Positions 16,805 through 25,060 of a DNA stretch of 37,738 nt are shown here, one piece after another; position 1 is the first letter of the stretch, and each line of letters opens with the position of its first letter. The stretch is from Myxococcales bacterium. Its GTDB lineage: Bacteria > Myxococcota > B64-G9. The notes under the pieces were generated by a model. It did no database searches, was not told where the DNA came from, and saw only the letters and a list, made by a program, of their open reading frames with translations. The position numbers and the translations under genes are program-made. The stretch lies in the NCBI GenBank assembly GCA_012798435.1, contig JAAZNF010000093.1, positions 1 to 37,738 on the forward strand, given 5' to 3'.

Positions 16805-17227
16805 TCACGTGGGACGGGCATTGGGGCGCGGCAGGCGCGCGCGCCACACCAGACCGAAGATGGCCACAAAGGCCGAAAGCAACTCGACGGGTGCCAGCGT
16901 GAGAGCCACCAGCTCGGCCGCGGCGGGCAGAGAAAAGATGCTGTTCAGCCACAGGGTCGCGGCCGCGAAGGCGATCCCCAGGCCGGCCCCGATCCACAAG
17001 AGCGCCGCGGCGAAGCGCCGGGTCATCCGCCCCCGGCAGGCCTTGACGATGCCCCCGATGGCCAACACCAGGAGCGCAAGAAAACAGATGATGCCCAAGG
17101 GCCAGACGATGAGCAGAAACCCGAGCCCGCCGAGGTTGTCCGCGCGGGCCGGACCCGAAAGCAGGGTCAGCGCAACAAGCGTCGCCGCCTGGAGGGATCT
17201 TCCCTGGGCATCTAGTTGCATCATCAT
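16805..17227 (-). CDS. Small membrane protein, four hydrophobic segments
   Basis: A 140-residue protein if it starts at the first of three consecutive ATG codons (17227, 17224, 17221); a longer frame reaches 17251. The first hydrophobic segment is followed by ARADN and looks like a cleavable signal peptide. Three more segments follow: GFLLIVWPLGIICFLALLVL, a second around LLWIGAGLGIAFAAATL and a third near the end. Only a weak GGTGG ribosome site is present. The function is unknown. It lies upstream of, and on the same strand as, the four-module lipoprotein. Confidence 0.6.
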   Translation of the reverse strand: MMMQLDAQGRSLQAATLVALTLLSGPARADNLGGLGFLLIVWPLGIICFLALLVLAIGGIVKACRGRMTRRFAAALLWIGAGLGIAFAAATLWLNSIFSLPAAAELVALTLAPVELLSAFVAIFGLVWRARLPRPNARPT

Positions 17228-17584
17228 GACGTACCACCGGCCCGCACCCATATCAAGCCCTGGACCTGCCGTAATGAAACCAGCGTGTCCATTCCCTCGG
17301 TACCGGGCCTTCCGGCTTTCTTGTTTGCATCCTTCTTTCTTTCGCCCTCTCCCCTTACTAGTAGCGTTTTTTTCAGGTGTTTTTTCTCAGCCTCCACTCG
17401 GTCCATGCAGTCAAGGGCTCTTTTCATAGCCTCCCGTTGTCAGCAGGTTTTTCTGGTTTATCCCAAGGGTTCCATGGGGCAGAGGCCCCTCGCGAAGTCC
17501 AGCGCCTTTTTGGGAGGGTGGCAAAAACACGCCTGTTCAGGCACAGTGCGACGGGGTACAGTTGCGTTGTCCGGGAGGTTTTCG
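17228..17584. other. 357-base divergent intergenic region
   Basis: The region separates the minus-strand membrane protein from the plus-strand glycosidase-like gene. It is T-rich on the plus strand (several T5-T7 runs between about 17330 and 17520), unlike its GC-rich surroundings, and has a short palindrome GCCTGTTCAGGC just before 17550. The glycosidase gene has GGGAGG six bases before its ATG. No promoter pair was convincing and no gene or RNA was recognised. Confidence 0.5.
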
Positions 17585-19975
17585 ATGGGATCGCCCGACA
17601 CGACCTGGAGGCGCTGGCTAGCCGTTCTGTCGCTCGCGGCCGCCGGCCGAAGCTTCCTCGCCTGCGCCGACTCCGGCTCCGAGCCGCCCGAGCCGTACCT
17701 CTGGCCCCGGCCAGAGGTGCCGGCGCTCGAGGGACCGATCTTCGACGAACTCGCGTATCTTGGCGACGTGAGTTCGTGGACCGCGAGCGGGTGCGGCGTG
17801 GGACAGCCGCGCGACGCCGGGCACATGGGGGACTTCGGCGTCGGGAACGGGCATGTGTTCGCCCTCTCCGGCTACGCCTGCCCGCTGAACACGCTGCACA
17901 CCATGGCCGGGCCGGACTACCAGCAGGAGGCGGCGTTCTACCCAGACACCTGGTTCGAGGTGCTGGCGGACGATCGGCCGCTCGAGATCGCGCGCGGGTT
18001 CGTCTTTCGCCCCCGGCGGACGGCCGTGCTCATCAGCAGCGAGGAGGCCGGCGACCTCCGCTGGCACGCCGTCACGTTCGCGCCACCCGGCGGCGGGCCC
18101 ACACAGCGCGCCCTGGTGCGCCTGGTCGAGATCCACAACCGCGCCAAGCAGCCTAGCCCCAGCTTGAGCCTGGTGACCCATGAGGGAAACGCCAGCCGGG
18201 AAGGCCGCCTGCGTCGGCTGGCCTGCCTTGCGCCGGCCAACAGCCCGGACCCGTCCCGGGTGACCCTCGGCCCGCTCGGCGCGGGAGAGTGGAAGCGCCT
18301 CGTCTTCGCCTATCTCACCGGCCGCGACGAGGCCGAGTGCCAGGAGACGCTGCTCGCACTCCAGGGGACGGACCCGGCGACCCTCCTCGGCGCCACCCGC
18401 GATGACTGGGAGCGGTTCTTCGACGGCGCGCCGCGCCTCGAGTCGCCGGACGTGCGAGTGAACGACCTCTTCGAGGGTGTGCTGGCCACGGTGCGCGCGC
18501 AGCAGACCCACCTCGGCGGGATCTCGCCCATGAGCCGCTACAGCCTGATGTGGATTCGGGACACCGCCGGCACGGTGCGCCTGCTCGCCCGGGCGGGCCT
18601 CTACGATGACGCACGTGCCCTGATCGACTACTACCACCGCGCGGCCGCCGCCCGCGGCGACGTGAACAACGCGGTGGACCTGGACGTGCCGGCCGAGCCG
18701 CCGCCGCCCGAGCCCGACTGGGACGCGCTGGGGCCTTTCTCCGGTCGCCAGGCCGCCGAGGGCCCCTCGTACATTCCCCTGATGGCGCACTGGTACGCCC
18801 GGGCCGCCGGCGACGCCGAGACGCTCGTGCGCCTGTATCCCATGCTGCGCCGGTGCCTGCTTTCGCAGACGCTGGACGAGCACGACCTGCTCACCTTCTC
18901 CGGGGACGAAACCTACCGGGCGGCCATGTCGCTTGCGCTGGGGCTGCCCATCGAGCACGACTACCCTGGCTGCTGCCGCTCGGCCAACTCCTCGTTCTTG
19001 TTCGTGGCCGCGGCCGAGGCGCTGGCCGGGTACTCCCGCGCCGCAGGCCGGCCCGAGGACGAGGCGCTGTTGCTCGCTCTCGCCGCACGGGTGCGCCAGG
19101 CCGCCGACGCGACGTACCGTCGGCCCGACGGCACCTTCGCCCCGTTCGTCGATCTCGGCCGGCCAGAATACCTGCCGCCCTGCTACGAGGACGTCTCCAC
19201 CCAGCCATTGTGGACGGGCTATCACTCCGCGAGCGAAGCGGCGGCCCGAGAGAACCTCGACGGCTGCGTCCGCTTGCTCGACAACGGCAATGGTTTTCTG
19301 CAATCGCCGCTGCACCCCGATTACCAGGGGTATATGGGCCTCGACATCCGATTGGGCGTCCACACCGGCATGACGCCAGGGTACTACCTCTACAACCTGG
19401 CGGCGACGGACCACCCCCAGTTGGAGGCGGCCTTCAACGCCCTGGGCACGGCGGCCTCGCCCTCGGGCAACTACTCGGAGTACCATATCTACGACGACCA
19501 CTCGGTGCTGCAGCCGATCTACGATGCAAGCGGCTCGCTCGGGGATCTCACCGCGCGCTACCGCCACTGGGAGGGTGCCATCGACATGGACGCGCTCCTG
19601 TTTGCGCTCACCGGCCTCGATTGTGACGGCGGCACGCCCGAGGCGTCGCTTGCGCCGCGGCTCGTCAACGACTGGCCCCGCATGCGCTGGCGCAACCTGC
19701 GCTGTGGGAACATCCGCTTCGAGCTGCTGGTCGAGGAGCTGGGCGGGCGGCGCAGGGTCACCGTGAGCCCGAGTCAGGGCGATCTCTCGGTCCGACTCGC
19801 GGTGCCACTCCCCGCCGCTTCGATCCGCTCCGTATCCCTCAACGGAAAGCGCTTGCAAGAGACCGACTATCGCATCCTGTCCTGGTTCGGCCTGCCGCGG
19901 GTCGAACTCTTGGCCACCATGGACTCGGTCGAGCAGCCCATGGTCGTCGAGGTCGATTACCGCCGGACCCATTGA
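17585..19975 (+). CDS. Exported (alpha/alpha)6-barrel glycosidase-like protein, probable lipoprotein
   Basis: A 796-residue exported protein. The N-terminus is a signal peptide with Cys27 in FLAC, a weak lipobox. An N-terminal beta-sandwich-like region (about 60-270) contains GNGHVFALSGYACPLNTLHT. From about 300 on, helical repeats with YSLMWIRDTAGTVRLLARAG, ARALIDYYHRAAAARGD, SYIPLMAHWYARAAGD and MTPGYYLYNLA resemble six-hairpin glycosidases of the GH15/GH65/GH63 type. A C-terminal beta-domain (about 690-796) has the VSLNGKRLQ strand seen after such barrels. The probable job is trimming of an external glycan; the substrate and acid/base residues are not identified. The start at 17585 is set by the ribosome site GGGAGG; the frame is open far upstream but that part is not protein-like. 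Confidence 0.8.
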   Translation: MGSPDTTWRRWLAVLSLAAAGRSFLACADSGSEPPEPYLWPRPEVPALEGPIFDELAYLGDVSSWTASGCGVGQPRDAGHMGDFGVGNGHVFALSGYACPLNTLHTMAGPDYQQEAAFYPDTWFEVLADDRPLEIARGFVFRPRRTAVLISSEEAGDLRWHAVTFAPPGGGPTQRALVRLVEIHNRAKQPSPSLSLVTHEGNASREGRLRRLACLAPANSPDPSRVTLGPLGAGEWKRLVFAYLTGRDEAECQETLLALQGTDPATLLGATRDDWERFFDGAPRLESPDVRVNDLFEGVLATVRAQQTHLGGISPMSRYSLMWIRDTAGTVRLLARAGLYDDARALIDYYHRAAAARGDVNNAVDLDVPAEPPPPEPDWDALGPFSGRQAAEGPSYIPLMAHWYARAAGDAETLVRLYPMLRRCLLSQTLDEHDLLTFSGDETYRAAMSLALGLPIEHDYPGCCRSANSSFLFVAAAEALAGYSRAAGRPEDEALLLALAARVRQAADATYRRPDGTFAPFVDLGRPEYLPPCYEDVSTQPLWTGYHSASEAAARENLDGCVRLLDNGNGFLQSPLHPDYQGYMGLDIRLGVHTGMTPGYYLYNLAATDHPQLEAAFNALGTAASPSGNYSEYHIYDDHSVLQPIYDASGSLGDLTARYRHWEGAIDMDALLFALTGLDCDGGTPEASLAPRLVNDWPRMRWRNLRCGNIRFELLVEELGGRRRVTVSPSQGDLSVRLAVPLPAASIRSVSLNGKRLQETDYRILSWFGLPRVELLATMDSVEQPMVVEVDYRRTH

Positions 19976-19995
19976 GAACGCTCGAGACCGCCCCC

Positions 19996-20724
19996 TCAGA
20001 ATACCGACAGCCGGTAGATGGTCACCCAAGTCACCAGTTCTCCGGTGTCGCTCCTGCCACCACTCATCCTTCCATTGCTGCTTCCGGTGAAGAGACGGAG
20101 CGACACGCTGTCGCCGGGTACGAGCACGATCTCACCGGAACCCGAAAGACTCATCTCCATGGAACCCGCGTGCAGACGGGCCAGGCGCCGTTCAGAGACT
20201 CCGTTCTTGTACAGGATCAAGGACCAAGGATTCCAGTCCGCGGAGCCCGAAAACGACACATTGGTCGAGATCCGGTAGAGCCCTCCCCCGCCTTCGGGAA
20301 CCGTGAATCTCCAGTTCGAGCCAGGAGTTACCGCCGCTTCCGTGTCCTGCTCGCAGACGTCGAAGTTGACGGTCCAGAACCGCGTGTTGATCGTCGTGGA
20401 ATCGGCCGAGACATGACACGAGACGAAGATCGGCGCCGGTGGTTCGCTCCCGGGCCCCGGAGGGCCAGGAGGCCCGGCGGGGCCTTCGATACCCTGAGGC
20501 CCTTGCACTCCCTGGGGCCCCGGCGGCCCCTGGATGCCTTGAGGACCCTGCGGCCCAGGCGGGCCCTGGGGTCCCTGGGGTCCCTGCGGTCCCGCCGGTC
20601 CCGGTATCCCCTGTTCGCCCCGTTCTCCCTGCGGTCCTGGCAGGCCCTGGGAGCCGGTGTTCTCCGAACAGCAGGAAAGGGCCAAACCCACCGTGAGCGT
20701 CAACGAGATCATCGCATGGTTCAT
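19996..20724 (-). CDS. Collagen-like lipoprotein with C-terminal C1q/TNF-like jelly-roll domain
   Basis: A 242-residue protein. The signal peptide ends in LALSCC, so it is probably lipidated at Cys18 or Cys19. A collagen region of 23 Gly-X-Y triplets follows (24-92), with many GPQ, GPP and GPA triplets. The C-terminal part (about 100-242) reads as a jelly roll of the C1q/TNF type ([19 protein letters not shown], then [13 protein letters not shown], then SLILYKNG, then [11 protein letters not shown], then a terminal [11 protein letters not shown] strand). Bacterial collagen-like proteins often trimerise through such heads and stand out from the cell surface. GGAGG lies five bases before the ATG at 20724. 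Its stop lies 20 bases from the stop of the convergent glycosidase gene. No ligand can be inferred. Confidence 0.9.
   Translation of the reverse strand: MNHAMISLTLTVGLALSCCSENTGSQGLPGPQGERGEQGIPGPAGPQGPQGPQGPPGPQGPQGIQGPPGPQGVQGPQGIEGPAGPPGPPGPGSEPPAPIFVSCHVSADSTTINTRFWTVNFDVCEQDTEAAVTPGSNWRFTVPEGGGGLYRISTNVSFSGSADWNPWSLILYKNGVSERRLARLHAGSMEMSLSGSGEIVLVPGDSVSLRLFTGSSNGRMSGGRSDTGELVTWVTIYRLSVF
20449..20655 (-). repeat. 23 collagen Gly-X-Y triplets
   Basis: A 207-base stretch encodes 23 uninterrupted Gly-X-Y triplets. It is low-complexity and C/G-rich, with the codons for Pro and Gln repeated, so the copy number could change by slippage between strains. Confidence 0.85.
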
Positions 20725-20871
20725 GCAAACCTCCACAAGCTTCTCGTGCGGGCGAGTGGACCGGGCGTGCTGAATGGATACGGAAAAAAATAGATACTTT
20801 TCGCTTCCGGGATCCGAACCTCGCGCCATCTGCAAGGAAACCGCCGGACAAGCCCGTCCCCGGGGGCGCCC

Positions 20872-21660
20872 TTAGCCGTGCACGTGGCGTCCGATGCGCC
20901 GGATGCGCTCGTCCTCTTGCGGGGTCAACGGGCCGGCGGGAAGGGCGGCCAGCGCCTCCTCTAGCTGGGAGCCATCGCGCGGCCCGCACAGGCACACGTT
21001 GAAGTTGGGGTTCGAAAGCACGAAGCGATAGCAGTCCCTCGCCCGCAGCGGAGGCTCGCCAGGCGGCATCTTCGCGGCCTTCAGCAGCTTGCCCCAGGCG
21101 GTGGCCGTGTAGCACACCAACCCCGGCCGACCCTCCCTGGGAAGGTGCGGAAAGATGTCCGTCTCCGCACCTGGATGGGCGGCGTTATAGCGGATGTGCA
21201 GGACCGAAAGGCGCGGGTCCGCCGCGTAGCCCACGAAACTCGGCCGGCGATGCCCCGAGACCGCTAGGTAGCGGACCATTCCCTGGTCGCGCAATTTCAG
21301 GGCGCGCTCCATGATCCGTTCGCCCGGCAGGTGGTTGTACCAGCCCAGCAAGAGCACATCGGCGTGGTCGAGGCCAAGCTCCGTCAATCCCCGGCGCAGC
21401 CCGCGCTCCAGGTACCAGGGCCAGCGGGAGTAGCTCTGGAGAACGACCACCAGTTGCTCGCGCTTGCCCATGCCGACCAGCTCCCGGATGGCCTGCGTCA
21501 TCCCGGCCCGCCGCGGCGTGCTGTGATAGAAGTAGTTCACCCCGCGATCGAAAGCAGACAGCAATGAGCGTGCATCCACACCGTATCCCCCCGCCACTCC
21601 GAGGGGAGAGACCTGGAGGCCCGTGCGGCCGAGGAGGACACGATCGGGAAATGGAGCCAT
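20872..21660 (-). CDS. Aldo/keto reductase-like protein
   Basis: A 262-residue protein with an aldo/keto reductase-type TIM barrel. The start RTGLQVSPLGVAGGYG, the FDRGVNYFYHS segment, LDHADVLLLGWYNHLP, and the end LSNPNFNVCLCGPRDGSQLEEAL follow the family order. The catalytic Lys normally found in the TK motif is replaced in VVVLQSYSR, while the Tyr (NYFYHS) and His (YNHLP) can be placed. It may be a diverged subgroup with altered chemistry or no reductase activity. A purine-rich site (GGAAGGGAA) lies just upstream. The gene lies 70 bases downstream of the beta-propeller gene and is read in the same direction. Confidence 0.8.
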   Translation of the reverse strand: MAPFPDRVLLGRTGLQVSPLGVAGGYGVDARSLLSAFDRGVNYFYHSTPRRAGMTQAIRELVGMGKREQLVVVLQSYSRWPWYLERGLRRGLTELGLDHADVLLLGWYNHLPGERIMERALKLRDQGMVRYLAVSGHRRPSFVGYAADPRLSVLHIRYNAAHPGAETDIFPHLPREGRPGLVCYTATAWGKLLKAAKMPPGEPPLRARDCYRFVLSNPNFNVCLCGPRDGSQLEEALAALPAGPLTPQEDERIRRIGRHVHG

Positions 21661-21730
21661 GGCTGCTTCCCTTCCTGTTGGTTGACGAAACCTCCACGAT
21701 AGCTGAGGAACCCATACCCGGCTGCATTCC

Positions 21731-23266
21731 TCACTCGAGCCGGTAGGCGTCGCGCTCGAATCCTTGCTCCGTCCGCCGCAATCTCAGGAGCTGATTGTGT
21801 CCCCCGACCCACACGTCGCCCGCCTCGTCCAGCAAGAAGTCTCGCATGTAGTTCAAGTCGCGAAGGTTCATCTTCTCGATGACTTGCCCGTTTTGCTTCT
21901 GCACCAGACCGTCGGTGTAGTGCAGCAGCCACAGGATCTCGCGCCGACCATCCCAGGCCACCCCCATCCCCTTGGCCACGACACCATCTTCGTGGATGAA
22001 CCTGCCTGCGGAATCATCAAAGCGAAACATCCCCGCGTTGAAGTCTCCGACCCAGAACCGCCCCAACTCGTCCGTGTAAAAAGCTCGCGGATCCGAGCCA
22101 GGATACACCTCGCTCTTCAGCGCGATCCGTTCCTTGCCTCGGCAGATGGCCCGCAGAAAGTCGATCCACCACAGCTTCCCATCCGGACCGACGGCGGCGT
22201 CGAAGGGCGAACCGCTCCAGGGCGACTCGATGCGCTCGAAACGATCCCGTCGCGCATCGTAGGCGTAGAGCCTCCGCCCATAGCGGGCCCAGAGTCTTCC
22301 TCCCGGCCCCAGCATCGGCGCATAGTAGGTGGCGTCGTTCGCCTTGCTTTCGAGGTAGCTGCGAAAGCCATTGCCGTCCCAGCGCACCACCTGCCGGTCG
22401 CACCCCGCGAACACGGCGTCTTTGAAATTCACCAGGTGGCTGCAGATGAACGCAGGGAAAATCGCCACGGGGTCTTTCTTCCCCGGCTGCCACACCACCA
22501 CCCCGCCCTGTGTGCCAACCACGATGGAGCTACCGAGCCGCGCAAGCGAGTAGATCTGGTTGAGCTGCTCCCGCTCTTCTCGGCGTGCGGCGGGCGAGCC
22601 GGGACAGTCCTTCTCGTAGAGCCCCATGTAGCTCTCGATCGACGCCACCGCCGCTGGCCGCAGGTTGCGCCGGTCGGGTGCGAAGCGTTCGAGCACCGCG
22701 GCGGACTCCCGGTACACCTGGCACCAGTCCTTGTTCATGGCCTTCTGGGCACGCACCAGGGCCCGCACCATGGCGACACAGAAGTCGTCGGGGAGCTCCC
22801 GCGCGGCGCTGTCGAGAAGCTCATCGGGCGTGGCGCCCAGGATGCCTGGAGCGCCCTTCTTCAGGGGTTTGAGCTTGAAATAATCGTCCAGGGCCAGCAG
22901 GTACCCCAGCACCATGCGGTCCGCCGGCGAGATGTCCAGCACGCGCAAGCCCTCCAGCGACGCTTGCCGAACGCCGGCCAACGCCCTGGCAAACTCCAGG
23001 CCGTTCTGCCGGCCCTCGAACTTCCACCCCAGCGCGTTGACCACCGCCGCCTTCTCGCCGGTGGGAGCGTTCGAGAGCAAGAAGCTCAGCACCTCGCCCG
23101 CGACGCGACCCGTTTGCGCCGCCTCCGCCACCGCCGGAACGTCACCATAGGCCGAGGCCAGGTCGGTGGAGGTGAGCGGTGAGTCGGCGCGCGCGTTCGC
23201 GGAGAAGACAAGCAGGATGGACACGCTGATGAGCCACGGGCATCCGCGCGAAAAAGCCCCTCTCAT
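21731..23266 (-). CDS. Exported protein with C-terminal beta-propeller repeats
   Basis: A 511-residue exported protein with a signal peptide (residues 1-28, ending in SANARAD). Residues about 30-235 are helical and unrecognised. From about 240 on, repeated strands such as SSIVVGTQGGVVVWQ, LGPGGRLWARYGRRLYAYD, AVGPDGKLWWIDF, ELGRFWVGDFNAGMFRFD and EAGDVWVGGHNQLLRLR match the two-component-regulator type beta-propeller (G-x-x-W-x-G). No kinase or DNA-binding part follows, so this is probably a sensing or binding domain rather than a regulator. The ATG at 23266 has AAGGAGG six bases upstream and is preferred to the open frame from 23290. Confidence 0.8.
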   Translation of the reverse strand: MRGAFSRGCPWLISVSILLVFSANARADSPLTSTDLASAYGDVPAVAEAAQTGRVAGEVLSFLLSNAPTGEKAAVVNALGWKFEGRQNGLEFARALAGVRQASLEGLRVLDISPADRMVLGYLLALDDYFKLKPLKKGAPGILGATPDELLDSAARELPDDFCVAMVRALVRAQKAMNKDWCQVYRESAAVLERFAPDRRNLRPAAVASIESYMGLYEKDCPGSPAARREEREQLNQIYSLARLGSSIVVGTQGGVVVWQPGKKDPVAIFPAFICSHLVNFKDAVFAGCDRQVVRWDGNGFRSYLESKANDATYYAPMLGPGGRLWARYGRRLYAYDARRDRFERIESPWSGSPFDAAVGPDGKLWWIDFLRAICRGKERIALKSEVYPGSDPRAFYTDELGRFWVGDFNAGMFRFDDSAGRFIHEDGVVAKGMGVAWDGRREILWLLHYTDGLVQKQNGQVIEKMNLRDLNYMRDFLLDEAGDVWVGGHNQLLRLRRTEQGFERDAYRLE

Positions 23267-23334
23267 GAGCAACCTCCTTCGAGCCGCCATTTGTGACGAC
23301 CTGCCTCGGCTGGCGATCGCACGGTATTTTTGTC

Positions 23335-23361
23335 ATAGTACCCCTCGGCGATTGGCGTCAA
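23335..23361 (-). promoter_or_regulatory. Candidate promoter for the beta-propeller gene
   Basis: On the minus strand TTGACG (23356-23361) is followed after 15 bases by TACTAT (23335-23340). The spacing is short; CTATGA at 23333-23338 gives 17. It lies in the 126-base divergent gap with the small lipoprotein gene. No clear promoter was seen for the plus strand. Confidence 0.35.
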
Positions 23362-23392
23362 CCGTGCCATAGGATGTTCGACGGAGAAAACC

Positions 23393-23995
23393 ATGAGATG
23401 CCTTGCCCTGATGACCTTCGCTTTGCTGGTGGGCTGCGGCTCGAGCAGCGAAGGCGTGTGCGCGGACGACGGCGACGCGCGCGGGCCGGCGTGCCTGTGC
23501 CTGGTCGCGGCCCGGACGGAATTCGAGCTCGTCAGCAAACCGGGCGGTGCCTTCCCCGCGCCCGAGCGTGGCACCAAGTACATGACCCCCGTCCCGGGCG
23601 ATCCGGCGCTGCTGCCCGCGCTGTGGCAGAACATTAACCGCTACGAGATCCACCTCCTGTTCCTCAAGCAGGTGTTCCCCGAGCGCTTCGCCGACCTTGA
23701 CGAGCAGAAGTACCTCGAACTGGTCATGCTGCGAGACACACGCAAGTACTACTCAGGCAACTTCTTCTCCTTCGCGCCGGCGGGGCAGGAGCCCTTCTAC
23801 GGCTTCACGGTCTATACCGCTACCCGCTCCGAGGAGCTGCTGGAGGCCGCAGAGGTGAAGTCCATCTACGACGACCTCAAGGCGCATTTCACCGCCGGCG
23901 AGCTCCGTTACACCTTCGACCCCTACGACGCCATGGCCAAGGAGAAGGCCCGCGGCTGGACCGACCCGGGTTTTCCCATCTACTTCGGCGAATGA
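23393..23995 (+). CDS. Lipoprotein, unknown function
   Basis: A 200-residue lipoprotein (LLVGC, Cys15) with GGAG upstream of the ATG. After a short Cys-containing linker, the sequence RGTKYMTPVPGDPALLPALW continues into a helical stretch (HLLFLKQVFPERFADLDEQKY) and ends with YTFDPYDAMAKEKARGW. I recall a similar N-terminal region in some myxobacterial PEP/pyruvate-binding proteins, but the ATP-grasp part is absent here, so this may be a stand-alone version or a truncation. The next gene is 72 bases on and in the same reading frame. Confidence 0.75.
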   Translation: MRCLALMTFALLVGCGSSSEGVCADDGDARGPACLCLVAARTEFELVSKPGGAFPAPERGTKYMTPVPGDPALLPALWQNINRYEIHLLFLKQVFPERFADLDEQKYLELVMLRDTRKYYSGNFFSFAPAGQEPFYGFTVYTATRSEELLEAAEVKSIYDDLKAHFTAGELRYTFDPYDAMAKEKARGWTDPGFPIYFGE

Positions 23996-24067
23996 ACCCC
24001 GGCCGCGCCAGCGCCGACATGTGAGACGAAGCTGACCACGCGCATCCCACCCAGCCACTTCGAGGCC

Positions 24068-25024
24068 GTGTTGCTCGGCCTCGCCATCGGCGACGCCCTG
24101 GGCTTCCCCGCCGAGTTCCGCAGACGCGCCCAGATCCTCCAGGCCTTCGGGCCCGCGGGGCTGACCGGCTTCGTCGCCGTGCACGACCCGGCCTGGCCGC
24201 GGCGGCCGGCCATCCTCGGGCCCCGGCACCCGGCCGGAACCTACTCCGACGACACCCAGATGACGCTGGCCGTAGCCGAGGCGCTGATCGAGGCGTGCGA
24301 CGCCGACCTGGACACCCTGATGGGCGCGCTGGCCCGCCGCTTCGTCGCCTGGAGCGAAGCGCCGGACAACGACCGCGCCCCGGGCGACTCCTGCGTGCGG
24401 GCCTGCCGGTACCTGGCCGCCGGCGTGCCCTGGGACGAGGCTGGCATCCTCGGCTCGAAGGGCTGCGGCGCCGCCATGCGGGTGGCCCCGATCGGGCTCG
24501 CCTTCCACGCGCGCAGGGACCGGCTGCTCGAGGTCGCCCGCGCCCAGGCGAAGCTCACCCACCGTCACGCGGCCGCGGGCGAAGCCGCGGCGGCGGCGGC
24601 CCTGTTCGTGGCCATGGGGCTTCGGGGCCACACCCCGGAGGCCATGTTCGCCGCGGCGCTCGCCGAGTGCGCGCCGCGCTCCACTGATTTCAGAACCTGC
24701 TTCGAGAAGCTCCCGGGCTTGTGCGCGGCCGACCCGGCGCTGGCGCTGTCGAGCCAGGGCCTGGGCGAGGGTTGGGTGGCCGAGGAGGCGGTGGCCGCGG
24801 CGCTGTGGTGCCACTGGCGGGCGCCGAACGACTTCCGCACCGCGGTGCTGCTGGCCGTCAATAGCGACGGGGACTCCGACTCCATCGCCTGCATCGCCGG
24901 GGGCATCTCCGCCGCAGTGAACGGGCTTGCGTCCATTCCCGCCGAATGGATCGAGAGCGTCGAGAACCGCGAGGGCCTGCGCGACGTCGCCCGCCGCCTG
25001 CACGCGGCCTGCCAGGCGACCTGA
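24068..25024 (+). CDS. ADP-ribosylglycohydrolase (DraG-type)
   Basis: A 318-residue protein with all main DraG motifs: LLGLAIGDALGFP at the N-terminus, TYSDDTQMTLA (60-68) for metal binding, SKGCGAAMRVAPIGL, THRHAAAGEAA and the second metal site NSDGDSDSIACIAGGI (265-280). The enzyme would remove ADP-ribose from proteins or small molecules using two Mg ions. The start is uncertain: GTG at 24068 leaves only a few residues before LLGL, whereas the upstream codons (HFEA) fit the usual FxGxLLG lead; CTG at 24032 is the only other candidate. No good ribosome site was found. No ADP-ribosyltransferase partner is seen in the window. Confidence 0.88.
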   Translation: MLLGLAIGDALGFPAEFRRRAQILQAFGPAGLTGFVAVHDPAWPRRPAILGPRHPAGTYSDDTQMTLAVAEALIEACDADLDTLMGALARRFVAWSEAPDNDRAPGDSCVRACRYLAAGVPWDEAGILGSKGCGAAMRVAPIGLAFHARRDRLLEVARAQAKLTHRHAAAGEAAAAAALFVAMGLRGHTPEAMFAAALAECAPRSTDFRTCFEKLPGLCAADPALALSSQGLGEGWVAEEAVAAALWCHWRAPNDFRTAVLLAVNSDGDSDSIACIAGGISAAVNGLASIPAEWIESVENREGLRDVARRLHAACQAT

Positions 25025-25060
25025 CGTCATGGCTCCGCCGCGAGCGGCGGCGATCCGCCT

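Noticed and set aside
17618-20029. Open frame of 803 residues opposite the glycosidase-like gene
   Set aside because: Also an antisense shadow: the sense gene has a signal peptide, ribosome site and folded-domain pattern; the antisense product has no recognisable domain.
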